Shown here: positions 43,487-54,716 of the stretch, piece by piece
How positions within the stretch are numbered: position 1 is the first letter of the stretch
Layout: each line of letters starts with the position of its first letter
Assembly: GCA_001414345.1 (NCBI GenBank)
Contig: LLCB01000004.1
Coordinates: 124,001 to 188,000, forward strand
Origin: Hymenoscyphus infarciens
Lineage: Eukaryota; Ascomycota; Leotiomycetes; Helotiales; Helotiaceae
DNA length: 64,000 nt
Direction of reading: 5' to 3'
Translations under genes and position numbers: made by a program
Notes under the pieces: model-generated
What the model was told of the DNA's origin: nothing
The model's database searches: none
Seen by the model: the letters and a program-made list of their open reading frames with translations, nothing else

Positions 43487-44419
43487 ATGGAGAACATGGA
43501 AATCAACGAACCCAATGCTCAAACATTCACCCTCTTCTCAAAACTTCCCACAGAAATGAGACTCGCAATTTGGGACTTCGCAGCCTTCGTCGAATCCCGG
43601 ATAGTCCACGTTACCCTTTGTGTCCCCCCCTATGAACCACCAACAGCCTATACACAAATACCCCTCCCCTCAATTTTCTCCACATGCCACGACTCTAGAA
43701 AAACAGCACTTCAACATTACCAAACTTCGTGGAAGGATCCACAAACGACCTTACTTCCAGATGGCATTTGCTACAATCCAATCATCGACATCTTGTTTTT
43801 CGACGCCCTGAGTCCTGATGGCGAATATGCTTACTGGAAATTCTCAGACTATCTTGATAAAAAGGACGTTAAACACGTCGCTGTGGCTTCCGAAAAGTGG
43901 CCCCTGTGGACGCAAGACGCAACTCCATGGTTTGCCCAGTCCTTGACCACTTATCCTAATCTCGAGACCTTTCACCGCATTTGCTATGACAAGAGGCCTT
44001 TCACCGGGTTATCACTTCCCTCCAGCTTGATCTCGGTGATACTCGATTGTAATACAGATCTTTGGTTTCACAAGCCTTACGGTTTTATGCCAAATGGACG
44101 TCTGGAGTTCGACCATGTTCTGAATCTCGACGAGCTAGTAACACCTAATGATAGTGGTACAGGGGACGGAGCGACGATAGTAACTCGTTCTAGAGCGAGT
44201 TATTTGAGTCTACCTGAGATATTTGAGGAGATGAATATAGGTATGAACGTATTTGAAGATCATGAGAAGAAGAACCCGGGATGGAAGAGACCTATCATTC
44301 GAATTGGTCATTTGACGGTAGATGGGGTTCCGTATTGTCATAGTTACAAGAATACGGCGGAGGAAGTTGCTGAAAGAATAATATCTGGGAAGAAAGATGC
44401 CAATGGGCCGGGCACTTGA
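43487..44419 (+). CDS. 2EXR-type fungal protein, copy 2
   Basis: This encodes 310 residues from the first in-frame ATG (MENMEINEPNAQTFTLFSKL). The 2EXR pattern is clear: FSKLPTEMRLAIWDFAAF, PLPSIFSTCHDSRKTALQHY, ICYNPIIDILFF. Later shared blocks with copy 1 are YPNLETFHRICYD, the FDHVLNLDELV segment, EKKNPGWKRPIIRIGHLTVD and CHSYKN. A C-terminal extension (EEVAERIISGKKDANGPGT) is absent from copy 1. The open frame runs ~90 bases upstream of the ATG, so an unseen 5' exon is possible. It stands at the edge of an AT-rich RIP-like block that begins about 370 bp downstream. Function unknown. Confidence 0.75.
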   Translation: MENMEINEPNAQTFTLFSKLPTEMRLAIWDFAAFVESRIVHVTLCVPPYEPPTAYTQIPLPSIFSTCHDSRKTALQHYQTSWKDPQTTLLPDGICYNPIIDILFFDALSPDGEYAYWKFSDYLDKKDVKHVAVASEKWPLWTQDATPWFAQSLTTYPNLETFHRICYDKRPFTGLSLPSSLISVILDCNTDLWFHKPYGFMPNGRLEFDHVLNLDELVTPNDSGTGDGATIVTRSRASYLSLPEIFEEMNIGMNVFEDHEKKNPGWKRPIIRIGHLTVDGVPYCHSYKNTAEEVAERIISGKKDANGPGT

Positions 44420-44790
44420 TATGGGTTCAGCATGAAGTCGATCGAGTAACGAAACCAAGTGGTATTGAGATGCGTAGCGAGAAGAAACTGGCAGTATAGG
44501 CGATATCACATTGCTTCCCGAAGAAGCGCATTTAAATGTCGTCTTCGAGTCAACAAAAGTTAGCGTCGCATCAAAATGAATTCATGGTTTAAACAGCATA
44601 AATAATTGTCGCTAAAGGGCTCCGTTTCCAAAGTATGTGTATTTCGTTCAACTTCCTCAACCTGTGATTTATTTTTCCTATAGGTTATTTCAGCGAGAGC
44701 CTTGTCACTCCCTACGAAAGCAAAGCGCCCCCCCCCTGTCGTGGGTGTTCTATACCACACGGAATATGGCCTAATCAGGGCCCTTGTCAG
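44420..44790. other. Transition from gene DNA to AT-rich block
   Basis: No gene recognised. The composition changes sharply near 44790. Confidence 0.4.
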
Positions 44791-47190
44791 AGGGTTTATA
44801 TAGAAGTTTTAGATAGGGATTAGTATTAAAAAGTAATAATATTCTATAAGAGTAAAGGGCCTGTGATCGACAAAGCTTAGACTTTTTTAAGGTATTTTAG
44901 AATAAGAATTATTTTAAAATTTAAATTCAACGCTTTCTCTCGCTCTTACTCTCTCCTCCTCTCTTCTTTTTAAACGTAGATAGATTCTTCTAAGTCACTT
45001 TAAAGGTAAGGAATTTAGGAGCTTACTTATAGACGTGTATATATGTATAAGCGCGCGAAGTAGTAAACTTTATCTAAAACGTCTAATTTCGTTACTAAGT
45101 CTTTTAAAAGAAGCGATTTCGTAGAAGTAGAGGAGTAGTAAAGTAATCAGGTAATCGTGTAACATAAGGCTATTCCCAAATACCGAGAGCACTAACTATT
45201 TCTTAAAGAGCACTGACCTTTTCTTAAAAGAGAACACGTAACAGCTATTCCTATTTATCGACCTCTATAGCCTCTTAAAACAACAAAGCTAGCGCCCGTA
45301 GTATCTACTTCCCTTAGAAAGAGCTCGAGTACTATTCTTAAATTCCACTTTTTAATCCTAGCTAGCTTACTTCTAGGGATAAAAACCCTTGTTAGAGTAT
45401 ACTAGACATACTGAGGGAGTGTTCTAGATACTTATCTTACTTTCGTAGAGACTTAAGTCTTCTTAGATAAGTAAAACCTAAGCTAGCTATTTGATTTATA
45501 TACGAGTAATAGTCAAATACTCTATTAAAGCTTAAGCTTTCTATCTCGATATAATTATTCGTAGAATAAGTTATATTTATATCACGAGTCTATACTATAT
45601 TGAAAAACGCTTAGCCGAGGTAGAGGTTAATTAGCTCTTAGCGTCCTAGTACTAGCTACTTAAAAAAATAGTTAGATAACTAGTTTTTCAAAGACAGTAG
45701 AGAGTCGATTAGCTCTTAGATAACTTTAGACTAGTTATAACTTTTAGCTTAAATATCTAAATTAAGTATAGTCTTTAAAAAAAGGGATACTATAGACTAT
45801 AGCTTTAAGATAATATATTATAAGTTTATAAATTACTTTTAAAGTTATAATTATCTTCTTTTTAAATTATATTAAGATTTATAAAGTTTATAAATACTCT
45901 AAATCTCTAAAAATTATCTTAAAATCGACTTTAACTCTTAAAAAGCTTACGTTCTACTCTAGCTCTAGCTTTATTTACTAGCTATAATTATATAATAAAA
46001 TAAAATAACTTTTAATTCTGCTTAGTTATAAAGAAAGACTTAGAAACTAATCTCTTAATATTAATTTTTATATCTCTTTATAAATTTATAGTTTAATAAG
46101 TTATTATTAATATTAATTATAAGATAATAGATCTTTTAGATACTAAAAGCTTTTTAGAAGTTAGTTATAATAACTACGATATATAAAAGAACGTAAAAAG
46201 TTTAGATAAAAACTTAGAAATATATTAAAAAGACTCTTTTATATACTATATAATAACTACTTAGTTTAGGAATTTTTTTATACCTTATATAAGTACTTTA
46301 GACTACTTACTTAAGTATATAAAGATAGCTATATTAGACTTATTATAAGAATTATAATTATATAATCTATATAAAAGTTCTAAAATAGAATTAAAACTCT
46401 TTAAATATAAGTATTCTTTTTTAAAAGCTCTTATATTAAAGAAAATCTATTTTAGTTATATATTTAGTTATAAGCTCTTTATTATAGAAAAAGAAGAGTT
46501 TATCTTTAAATAATTCTTAAACTAAGTCTAATATAGCTACTTTTATCTACTTATATTACTTAACTTTAAAACTAATAAATATATATAAATAGATATATAT
46601 TTTTTAATATAGACGTTATTAAAATAAGAGAAACTATATCTAAATAGTTTTAGCTTAGTATTATAGCTTTTATATTTATTATATAATTATAGTACTTAAG
46701 TTAAGCTAGATATAGCTGCTTTTATACTTTTTTTCTTTTTTAGCTTTTATATTAAAAATATATTAAACTTACTTATATATAAGTAGTTTAAGAAAAGGCG
46801 TTTATGTTTAATTAGCTCTAACTTAGATTTAATATAGATTATATAGTTATAACTCTTTATATAAGTCTAATATATCTACTTTTAGATATATCTAAATATA
46901 TAGTATACTAATTATAATACTATATAAATCTTAAATAGAGAGCTATAAACTAAGTAGCTTAGCTAGAGGTCCGAGTCCCTAGCTCGTTATATAATAGCTT
47001 TGTCTATTATACTAAACCCTAGATCTCTATCTTATAACTAATATAGAACTAAAAGTTTTTAAATGAAACTTCTAAGATTTCTACTTTCTAATTAGTCAAC
47101 TTTGTCGCTTATTTAGTAGGTTAGAGCCTAGAGTAGCTAAGAATAAGATAATCTAATAATAAGATAGAGTTTAACACGTGCGAGCCTGCG
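44790..47190. repeat. AT-rich block with RIP-like dinucleotide loss
   Basis: About 2.4 kb are dominated by TA, with CA and TG nearly absent, especially at 45700-46950. No open frame survives. This is what repeat-induced point mutation leaves of a transposon. The element type cannot be read, apart from an inverted match to 50.93-51.08 kb near the right end. Confidence 0.8.
46890..47045. repeat. Inverted-repeat partner of 50.93-51.08 kb
   Basis: The reverse complement of 50935-51000 matches this stretch closely: CTAAGTAGCTTAGCTAGAGG is shared, then GTCCCTAGCTC versus GTCTCTAGCTT, then TTATATAATAGCTTTGTCTA versus TTATATAATAGCTTTCTCTA. The match weakens outward but is traceable to about 46890 (with ATACTATATAAATCTTAAATAG). 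Confidence 0.6.
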
Positions 47191-47362
47191 AGTACCGATA
47201 TCCTTGTGTTTCTCTGGGCTTTAGTTAGAACTGACTAATCTCCATTGAGAAGCTCTCCCGCATGTGGCGTTTTTGATCCTTCGATTATTGGTACAAGTGT
47301 AAGCCAATCACCGATGTTTAGCGAGAGCTGAAAGATTTCGCATGCTTTCGTTACATGGGGCG

Positions 47363-47370
47363 TTTATATA
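47363..47370 (+). promoter_or_regulatory. TATA box of the membrane-protein gene
   Basis: TTTATATA sits 55 bp before the ATG at 47425, within normal-composition DNA. Confidence 0.45.
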
Positions 47371-47424
47371 GCCCCGTCTCATGAACCTCAACTTTTCCTC
47401 CCAACAATTCTCCTAAATAACACC

Positions 47425-48647
47425 ATGAGCGACAATTTTACGCTAGCCCTTCCTCCCGGGACTACAAATCATGGTAATCCCAAGTTGCTCTGTCTGCCGA
47501 CGAAATGGACAGATGTCGTGATCTTCTTCCTTGGGAATTATGTTGCTCATGCTGCTACAATCAGGCTGGAGCCGGGGATAAGCAAGGTCGATACTATCTT
47601 AGCAGTCATCTGGGCGCTGTTGATTCCTATTTCGGGCGTGAGGAGGGGCTTTGATGGGATATTTAGCCTCGCTAATTTTGGAAATACTGACCTACAAGTT
47701 GCCGCGCGAGCTGGAGCTCTATGTAAGGTTATCAGAACAGATCAGCAAGCTAGGTCTCAAAGAGAGAGGCTTCTCACATTGGAAAGTAGGTGATTACAAA
47801 TCTTTGAAGTCTTGATCGTTCTGATGCAATTTTAGACACCCTTTTTGCGGGGAAAATCCACGGCCTATCTCGGCTTCCTCCTGGATACGGACTTGCAATC
47901 GTACCCCGAGATTCCAAGTTTCAGGAGGACGACCCCGACGGGATCACAATAGCACTCGCGTCGAACTGGAATGTTGTGGCTGTTCTAGTGGCAATGGCTC
48001 AACTTTTGTTTGCCATTGCTACCTTGTATCGAGCTCGCGGCGATCAGACAGCTCGCTATGGGTATGCTGCGTTCGGTCTGACGGTCACACAATACGCCAT
48101 GATGTCTTTACTGAACATTTTGGGTAATTTGATGTGTCCTCAATACCCTTGCATATACCTAGTAAGAACTCAGGAAATGACAGATGCCGAGCGGGAATCT
48201 ACCGAAAAAGGCAAATTCGAAGGAATCGTTGGGACCCTTCTAGAAGATGAGATGCAGAAGAAAGAGCGCGTTCGTCGAGAAGCTCCCTTGAAAAAATCAC
48301 CATCATTGATCATGTGGCAAACTATTCGTTCAAAGCTGTGGCAGCTACCTTTTCAATGGTTCCCAACAGCGGTTTCGGTTGCCGTCATCTATGCGCTGTC
48401 CCATTTTGAAAGAGGATCCAGCACCTACTCTCAGAGAGTATGGACCATGGCCTGGCTCGGGTTTGGAAGTTACGTTGGTGCACTCGGAGGGAACGACGGC
48501 CTTGTGAAGGATGTAACCACACGCCGGATTTACTTGGGATATCTTCAAGGATTTATAATATTGTTAATTGGCGCTATACCCTCTGTTGGTGGATCTGTTG
48601 TTGTGGCGCAGATGTTGAATGAGTACGGAATATGTAAACGGTTATGA
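47425..48647 (+). CDS. Multi-pass membrane protein of unknown function
   Basis: There are two exons, 47425-47785 and 47836-48647, with a 50-nt intron (GTAGGT...TTTTAG), giving 390 residues. Hydrophobic segments occur at residues ~27-48 (WTDVVIFFLGNYVAHAATI), ~55-73 (VDTILAVIWALLIPISGV), ~180-198 (VVAVLVAMAQLLFAIATLY), ~205-230 (YGYAAFGLTVTQYAMMSLLN), ~305-320, ~330-350 and ~360-380 (GFIILLIGAIPSVGGSVVVA), so about seven helices. A charged loop lies at ~245-290. No catalytic motif is seen and I do not recognise the family by name; similar fungal proteins of unknown function exist in my general knowledge. It is isolated between two RIP-like blocks yet has intact frames, a TATA box and normal composition, so it is probably functional. 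Confidence 0.75.
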
Positions 48648-49128
48648 TCTTTTGGGGATTCCGTATTTCGGTGTTGCTATATCTTGTGTGTTTGAGTGAG
48701 TGGAGATACGTGGCTTTGGGTAATGCTTGAGAGTATAATTTCAACAGCAATCAAACTTACTCTTAATACTTTACTATAACTTATCCGATTCTGCCTGTTA
48801 ATAAGAACAAACAGTCAAGCAATGCTGCAATAGTATTCAATGCAGCGCTAAGAAATATCGTGGGTTTTCTCGAAGACTCTTTTCTCCAATAACAGCTGGC
48901 CTTTTCCTTTGAATAGTACGGCCTAAATCTCAACACATTCTAATCAAGACCCGAAGCGGGAAAATATGAGTGATCACCTCATATCCATCTTTTTTCCTCG
49001 CTTCACTCCAAAGGTTTGCCACCCCCACCTTCTCTCCTCACATGACCCACAGTCACCCCACCTTCATCGTTTATCCGTATATAGTCACAAATAAGAAAAT
49101 TCCATTCATCCAAAAGAAAAAGATAAAC
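48648..49128. other. Short intergenic region before tRNA-Arg
   Basis: No gene recognised. This is the 3' flank of the membrane-protein gene and the upstream flank of the tRNA. Confidence 0.4.
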
Positions 49129-49229
49129 GGCCGGCTGGCCCAATGGCAAGGCGCTTGACTACGAGGTGACCTAATTAGGTCACGTGACTTGTCATCAAGA
49201 GATTGCAGGTTCGATCCCTGCGTTGGTCA
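49129..49229 (+). tRNA. tRNA-Arg(ACG) with 29-nt palindromic intron
   Basis: Acceptor strands are GGCCGGC (49129-49135) and GTTGGTC (49222-49228), paired with several G-U pairs, and the discriminator is A at 49229. The anticodon stem CTTGA pairs with TCAAG (49195-49199), with anticodon ACG at 49161-49163. The T arm GCAGG-TTCGATC-CCTGC includes a perfect B box; the A box is TGGCCCAATGG. The 29-nt intron (49165-49193) follows position 37. Within it, GTGACCTAATTAGGTCAC (49166-49183) is an exact 18-bp palindrome. The AT-rich RIP-like block starts about 15-30 bases after the gene's 3' end, so this tRNA marks the boundary. Confidence 0.88.
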
Positions 49230-49514
49230 ATTAATTTCTTTACTTTTTAGCTTTTTTAGAGAGGGATAGGGTTTTCTTTTTAGGTAGGAAGAGAGCAAAA
49301 GGTCGGATTTTACAATTTTAAAAGTAGGTAATAGTAAATTTCCTATCTTAGGTTCGATTCTTATGCTAGTTATTTTATCTAATTATAGAAAACATTAGTA
49401 GATAGTTAGCTAATACGAAAACAGAAAACATAAAATAATAAATTTTCAAATTTCTAAAGATCTTTTATTACTTATTTAATTTTCTTAAATAATTTCTAAA
49501 AATCTAAAATATTT

Positions 49515-50085
49515 AAATAGAGAACTTATATAATACTAAGAACTTAGATTAGAAATAGTTATAGTATAGTAAAATAGACTCTTTAAAGAAGAAACTAATT
49601 AAATAGCTAGCTTCTAGCTATATTAATAGTTAAGTTTACTTATTTCTATCTTTTTATTTTAAAATCTAAAATACTTATATAAAAGACTTATATAATACTT
49701 AAATATTAGATTATATATAGTTCTAGTATAGTATAATAGACTTTATTAAGAAATAGTAGTTAAGTTTACTAATTTCTAATTTTCTATTTTAATATTTAAA
49801 ATATCTTTATAAAAGACTTATATAATAATTAGAACTTAGATTAGATATAGTTATACTAAAGTATAATAGACTTACTAAAGAAGAAACTAAGTTAATAGCT
49901 AGCTTCTAGCTCTATTAGTAGTTAAATTTACTTATTTTTAAAGACTTTTTAAATATAAAGAGATTAGATTAGATATAGTTATTATATAATATAAGAGACT
50001 ATCTAAAGAAGAAACTAAGTTAATAGCGAGTCTCTTACTAATTAATAGTTAGATTTATTTATTTTATAAGTCTAATATAGTTACT
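49515..50085. repeat. Diverged tandem array, unit about 130-160 bp
   Basis: Four successive copies share the order ACTTATATAAT...TTAGATTAGATATAGTTAT, then TATAATAGACT, then AAAGAAGAAACTAA, then TAGCTAGCTTCTAGCT, then TAGTTAAGTTTACTTATTT. Copy starts are near 49520, 49682, 49812 and 49942. Differences are mainly transitions, as RIP would leave. Confidence 0.7.
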
Positions 50086-50929
50086 TTTATATATTATAAC
50101 TTCTTAGCTCTTAATTTTATATATTAAATTACTTTTTAATAGCTTAACTAATTATATTATATAGAATAATCAACTATTAAAGGCTTTTAAAAATATTATT
50201 ATTTTGTGTTTTATATTCTTCAACGTATAGTATAATACCTTCGTAAAGAATAGAGATACTATACTTAAAAAGAGAAAGTCTTTAACTCTTCTAAAGCTTC
50301 TTAAACTATATTACGTCTTAAGATTCTAATTATATACTAGAGTAACTTATTAAAAATATACTATTTTTTTACTACTCTCTTTCAACTATATATGTCGGTA
50401 TATATCTAAGAGTAAATAGCTACTTAGATTAGCATACGTAAAAACACGTGAGAACACGTGACCTTCTCGCTTAAGAGCTACTTAAGTAGGCATCGTAGCT
50501 AGCTTTACTTAGTATATACGAACGAATATATAACTCTTTTTATATCGCTTTTATAACTATAAGTTATACTAATAATATATTCTAAGTTTTTAATACTTTT
50601 CTAAAAGTGTTATATAGTCTATTTTAAGACTTTTTTTCTATTTTTTTTTATAGATATATCTTAGTATTTCTTAGTTCTACTTAAACTACTATAATAGAAA
50701 GCTTTCTATTTAGAGTAAAAAACAAGTATACTCTTTGAATATATTATATAAATACTTAGGTTTTAGATAAACTTATCTAGTACTTAAGTAGATATAATAT
50801 TATTAGAATATAGCTCTAAAAAATAATAGAAAAAGAGAAAATAAGCGATAGTTAAGTTACTTAAGTTAGAATATATTAACTATTTACTAAAATATTATCT
50901 TTTAAATTCTTTAAATAATACTAATAATA

Positions 50930-51080
50930 TAATAGAGAAAGCTATTATATAAGAAGCTAGAGACTAGAACCTCTAGCTAAGCTACTTAGTAAGTAGCTCT
51001 CGAGTCTAACTAATAGTCTATTTGAGTTTTATATACTATTATATTTAATATACTTATAATAGTACGAAATATATACTACT
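50930..51080. repeat. Inverted-repeat partner of 46.89-47.05 kb
   Basis: See the partner entry: the best-matching core is CCTCTAGCTAAGCTACTTAG at about 50970-50989. The pair points in opposite directions and encloses the membrane-protein gene and tRNA-Arg. Confidence 0.6.
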
Positions 51081-51416
51081 ATAGAAGAGGTATATAGAAG
51101 TGCGTTTAGTAGAATAATATACGTAAATACTAGGCTCTAATATAGAAGAAAAGGCTAAACTAGCCTTTTCTAACTCTAGGAGTAGACTACTATATATAAG
51201 AGGTTTTAGATAATACAAAAGGGGTATAAAACCGAATAATAATATACGTCGGCTAATATAAAAGCCTAAACTCTATAAAGTACGTCTAAAAGTCTAGATA
51301 GACGTATAAATATATATAACCTTCCTAAATTAGATAATATAAAATAATAACTACTAAAACATAATATATACTATATAATCTTAGCTATATAAGACAGTAT
51401 ACTATTATATCCCTCT
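51053..51416. repeat. Direct repeat, left copy (LTR-like), heavily mutated
   Basis: About 360 bp align with 54356-54716 in the same orientation, sharing AGAAGAAAAGGCTAAACTAG and ATATATAAGAGGTTTTAGA. The left copy has more A/T at differing sites (for example ACGTATAAATATATATAACC against ACGTACGAACGTACGTAACC). Confidence 0.75.
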
Positions 51417-51689
51417 CTCTTAAAAAAGACTCGTTCTAAGTCTTCTATCTTATTATTTAGAGTTAAATCAAGATAGTATAAGTATTATATTTATTATATT
51501 TATTAATTTTATTATAAGTAAGAAGGTAGTCTAAATCGTAGCTAACCTAAGTTCATAGATACTTTATTTATTATAATTTATTATAAACAAGATATTAGCT
51601 TCAAATTAACTTTATAGATACTTATAAAATAGAGACTTCGTTTCTAATCCTTTAATATTAAAGTAAGTATTTACATCTACTAAAAGAGT

Positions 51690-52770
51690 ATAGTCTAATC
51701 TTATCTAATAGGTCGGAAAAATTTAAAGTTTAAAGTAAAATTAGAAAAAGTTTAAAGTAGAGTTAGAGACGAATATTAAGAGGTAATATTATAGTTAATA
51801 GTAATGTCTTAGTTAAGAGTTTACTTCAAGAGTATACTAATTTATATCTAATTCGAATTTAAAAAGTAAAAAAAGGACTTCTAGCCTAGCTAGAAGTAAA
51901 AGAAAGTAAGAAAGAAGTTTAGAATATTTAAAAGTGAATTTAGAGTAGAGTTAGAGGTTGTTCAGTTAAGAGGTAGTAAGAACTTAGTTAAGAGCTTACT
52001 TTAAGAGTATACTAATTCATATCTAATTTAAATTTAAAAAAAAGAGTATAAGTTTGTCTAAGGTTAATAAGAACTTAGAGTAAAGTTAGAAACGAAAAAG
52101 TTAATAATATTATAGATAGTAATAACTTAGCTAAGAGGTTACTATCCTTTTAAAAGTATACTAATTTAAATTCGATTTAAAAATTCTAATAAAAAAGGAA
52201 CTTCTAGCCTAGCTAGAAGTAAAAGAAAGTAATAAAAGTAAGAAAGACTCCTTACTAGAGTCGATAAGGTTTCAGTTATTCAAAGGTAAAGTTATAGCTA
52301 AGTTATTAAAGTTGAAATTATTATTCGACGTTTAAGATAATAAGAGGAGAGGCAGTTTTAGCTAGTTAAAGGCAAAGTTATTACTAAAGTTAAAAATACT
52401 ATCTAAAGTTTAAGATAATAGAAGAAGAGGTTTTAGCTAGTTAAATAAACTTAATACCGAAGTTATTATATTAAAATTCTTATCTAAGTAACTAGAGATA
52501 ATAAAAGAAGTAGTTTTAGCTAGTTAAAGACGAAGTTATTACTAAATATTAAAAACGCTATCTAAGTATCTAGATAATAAAAAAGAGATATAGTCTAATC
52601 TATCTAATAAGTTAGAGAAAAATTTTAAAAGTTAAAGATAAATTCAGAGTAGAGTTAGAAACGAATATTAAGAGGTAACGTTATAGATAATAGTAATAAC
52701 TTAGTTAAAAGCTTACTTTAAAAGCGTACTAATTTATATCTGATTTAAAGAATTTAAATAAAAAAGAAAC
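51690..52770. repeat. Internal tandem-like repeats within the LTR-like pair
   Basis: Units with GAGTTAGAGACGAATATTAAG, TAACTTAGTTAAGAGCTTACT, AGTATACTAATTTATATCTA and CTTCTAGCCTAGCTAGAAGT recur near 51750-51905, 51945-52035, 52080-52220 and 52640-52790, with a further relative near 53530-53650. A second motif (TTTTAGCTAGTTAAA) recurs near 52355, 52430, 52515 and 52918. The origin is unclear. Confidence 0.6.
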
Positions 52771-53401
52771 TTCTAATATAGCTAGAAGTAAAAAGAATAT
52801 AAAGAATATAAGACTTTATACTAGAGTTAGTTAAGCTTTAGCTAGTTAAAAGAGTTTATTATTAAATATTATTAAAGTTAAAATTATTATCTAAAGTCTA
52901 GGATAATAAAAAGAGTAGTTTTAGCTAGTTAAATAAGCTTAATACCGAAGTTTAAAAAGGGGTATAGTTTTAAGTATAATATTTATTAGTACTATTATAG
53001 AAACTATATTACTTAAGCTTATAGGCTATCTTATTTCTTTTAGAGTACTTAAGAACTTAAATCATCTTCTGATTTTAAAGAAAGAGTCGCTATTAGATTA
53101 TAGAGAGTTTAGAGCTAAGTTAGATAAGAAGGGGTATTCTAAACTATAGTACTAATATTAATAAGCTTAGTCGTTTTATTAGTAGTTAACTCAGCGTTTT
53201 AGTGTCTCTTCTTATCTATAGCTAAAAGATCGTTTACTATTTTAGTAAAGTTATAATTCTAGTATCTCTTAAGCGTAGTAGATAGGTTTTAGAGCTAAGG
53301 TATAATCTTATCCTATATATAAAAGAACTATTCCTATTCTCTTTAAGTATAGCTATACTTGAAAAGTAAACGTTTCTTTAGTATAATCTTCTTCTAATTC
53401 C

Positions 53402-53460
53402 ACTTCTATCTCTTTTAACTTCTATCTTTTTTAACTTCTATCTCTTTTAACCTTTATACT
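53402..53460. repeat. Short tandem repeat, ~17-bp unit
   Basis: TTCTATCTCTTTTAAC-type units occur three to four times in a row. It is a small pyrimidine-rich minisatellite inside the RIP-like block. Confidence 0.5.
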
Positions 53461-54355
53461 AGTAAGGACTTAGTCTATAACTATAGTCTTTTTAAATATT
53501 TACTAGTAGATATTCAAAAGAAGTTTAAAGTAGAGTTAAATAATATTCAGTTAAGATTAATAAAGATAGTAATAACTTAGCTAAGAGCTTACTTCTAAGT
53601 TTTATCTTAATAGAAAGCGTATTTTAACTAATTTATATCTAATTCAAGAGAAGTAGTAGAAAGGCATCAGAGGTAGTAGTATCTCTTAAATAAAAGAGGT
53701 CTAAATTAAGACTTAAAAGTAAAGAATAGTCGAATAAGAGTTAGATTAAGAAGGGTTTAGAGATAAGATTTTTAACTTCGAAGTTTACTTATAATTTTAT
53801 CCTCTATCTCTTAACTAATTAATCGTTTTATCCTTTATTTTTATACTACTATCTCTCGTCTATATATCGTTTATATTTAAAAAGTCCTACTAATCTCTTT
53901 AACTATTATTATTTTATTAAGATCTTTTAGATCTTAGTATATAAGTATAATTTAAAAAGGGTTTAAAAGAGTCTTTCAAAAAGGGGAGTAGCTCTAGAAG
54001 GTCGTTTAACGCCTTATAGCAGAACTAGTTTAAGAGAGAGAGAGAGTAAGATTAGATTCAGAAGCCTTTATAATAACTATATTACTAAATCTAGGGTTAT
54101 TAGAAGCTTTAGAGACACTTAGCGTATCTCGCTTTTCTTAATATATACTAAAATATGATTTTTACTAGCTATCTATATAGATATTAAACTCTAGTGTTAC
54201 TAGCTATCTAGGTAGTCTCTAATTACCTAGCTATTTAAGAATACCGCTATAATATTCTAAATTAAGAGTAAATCGACTTCTAAATAAAGAGTAGCGATAA
54301 GCTCGAAGGAGATATTATTAAGGCTATTACTAGCGAAGAAAAGTTTAGCCTTTTT

Positions 54356-54716
54356 ATATAATAGTATAAAATATATATAACTATAGAAGAGGTATATAAG
54401 AGTGCGTTTAATAGAATAATATATATAAATACTAAGCTCTAATATAGAAGAAAAGGCTAAACTAGCCTTTTTTAACTCTAGGAGTAGGCTGCTATATATA
54501 AGAGGTTTTAGACGATATAAAAGAGGTATAAAACCGAACAACGACATATGTTAGCTAATACAAAAGCTTGAACTCTACGAAGTACGTCCGAAAGTCTAGA
54601 CAGACGTACGAACGTACGTAACCTTTCTAAATTAGATAATACAAAACAACAACTACTGAAACACGGTATATACTATGTAATCTCGGCTATATAGGACGGC
54701 ATACCGTTATAATTCT
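54356..54716. repeat. Direct repeat, right copy (LTR-like), less mutated
   Basis: This copy retains more C and G than the left one (for example ACGTACGAACGTACGTAACC and GGACGGCATACCGTTA). If the two are LTRs, the element spans about 51053-54716 (3.7 kb). No TG...CA ends or primer-binding site can be read after mutation. Confidence 0.75.

Noticed and set aside
54257..54547. 96-codon minus-strand frame in the AT-rich block
   Set aside because: It lies within the LTR-like repeat; the absence of stops reflects biased composition.
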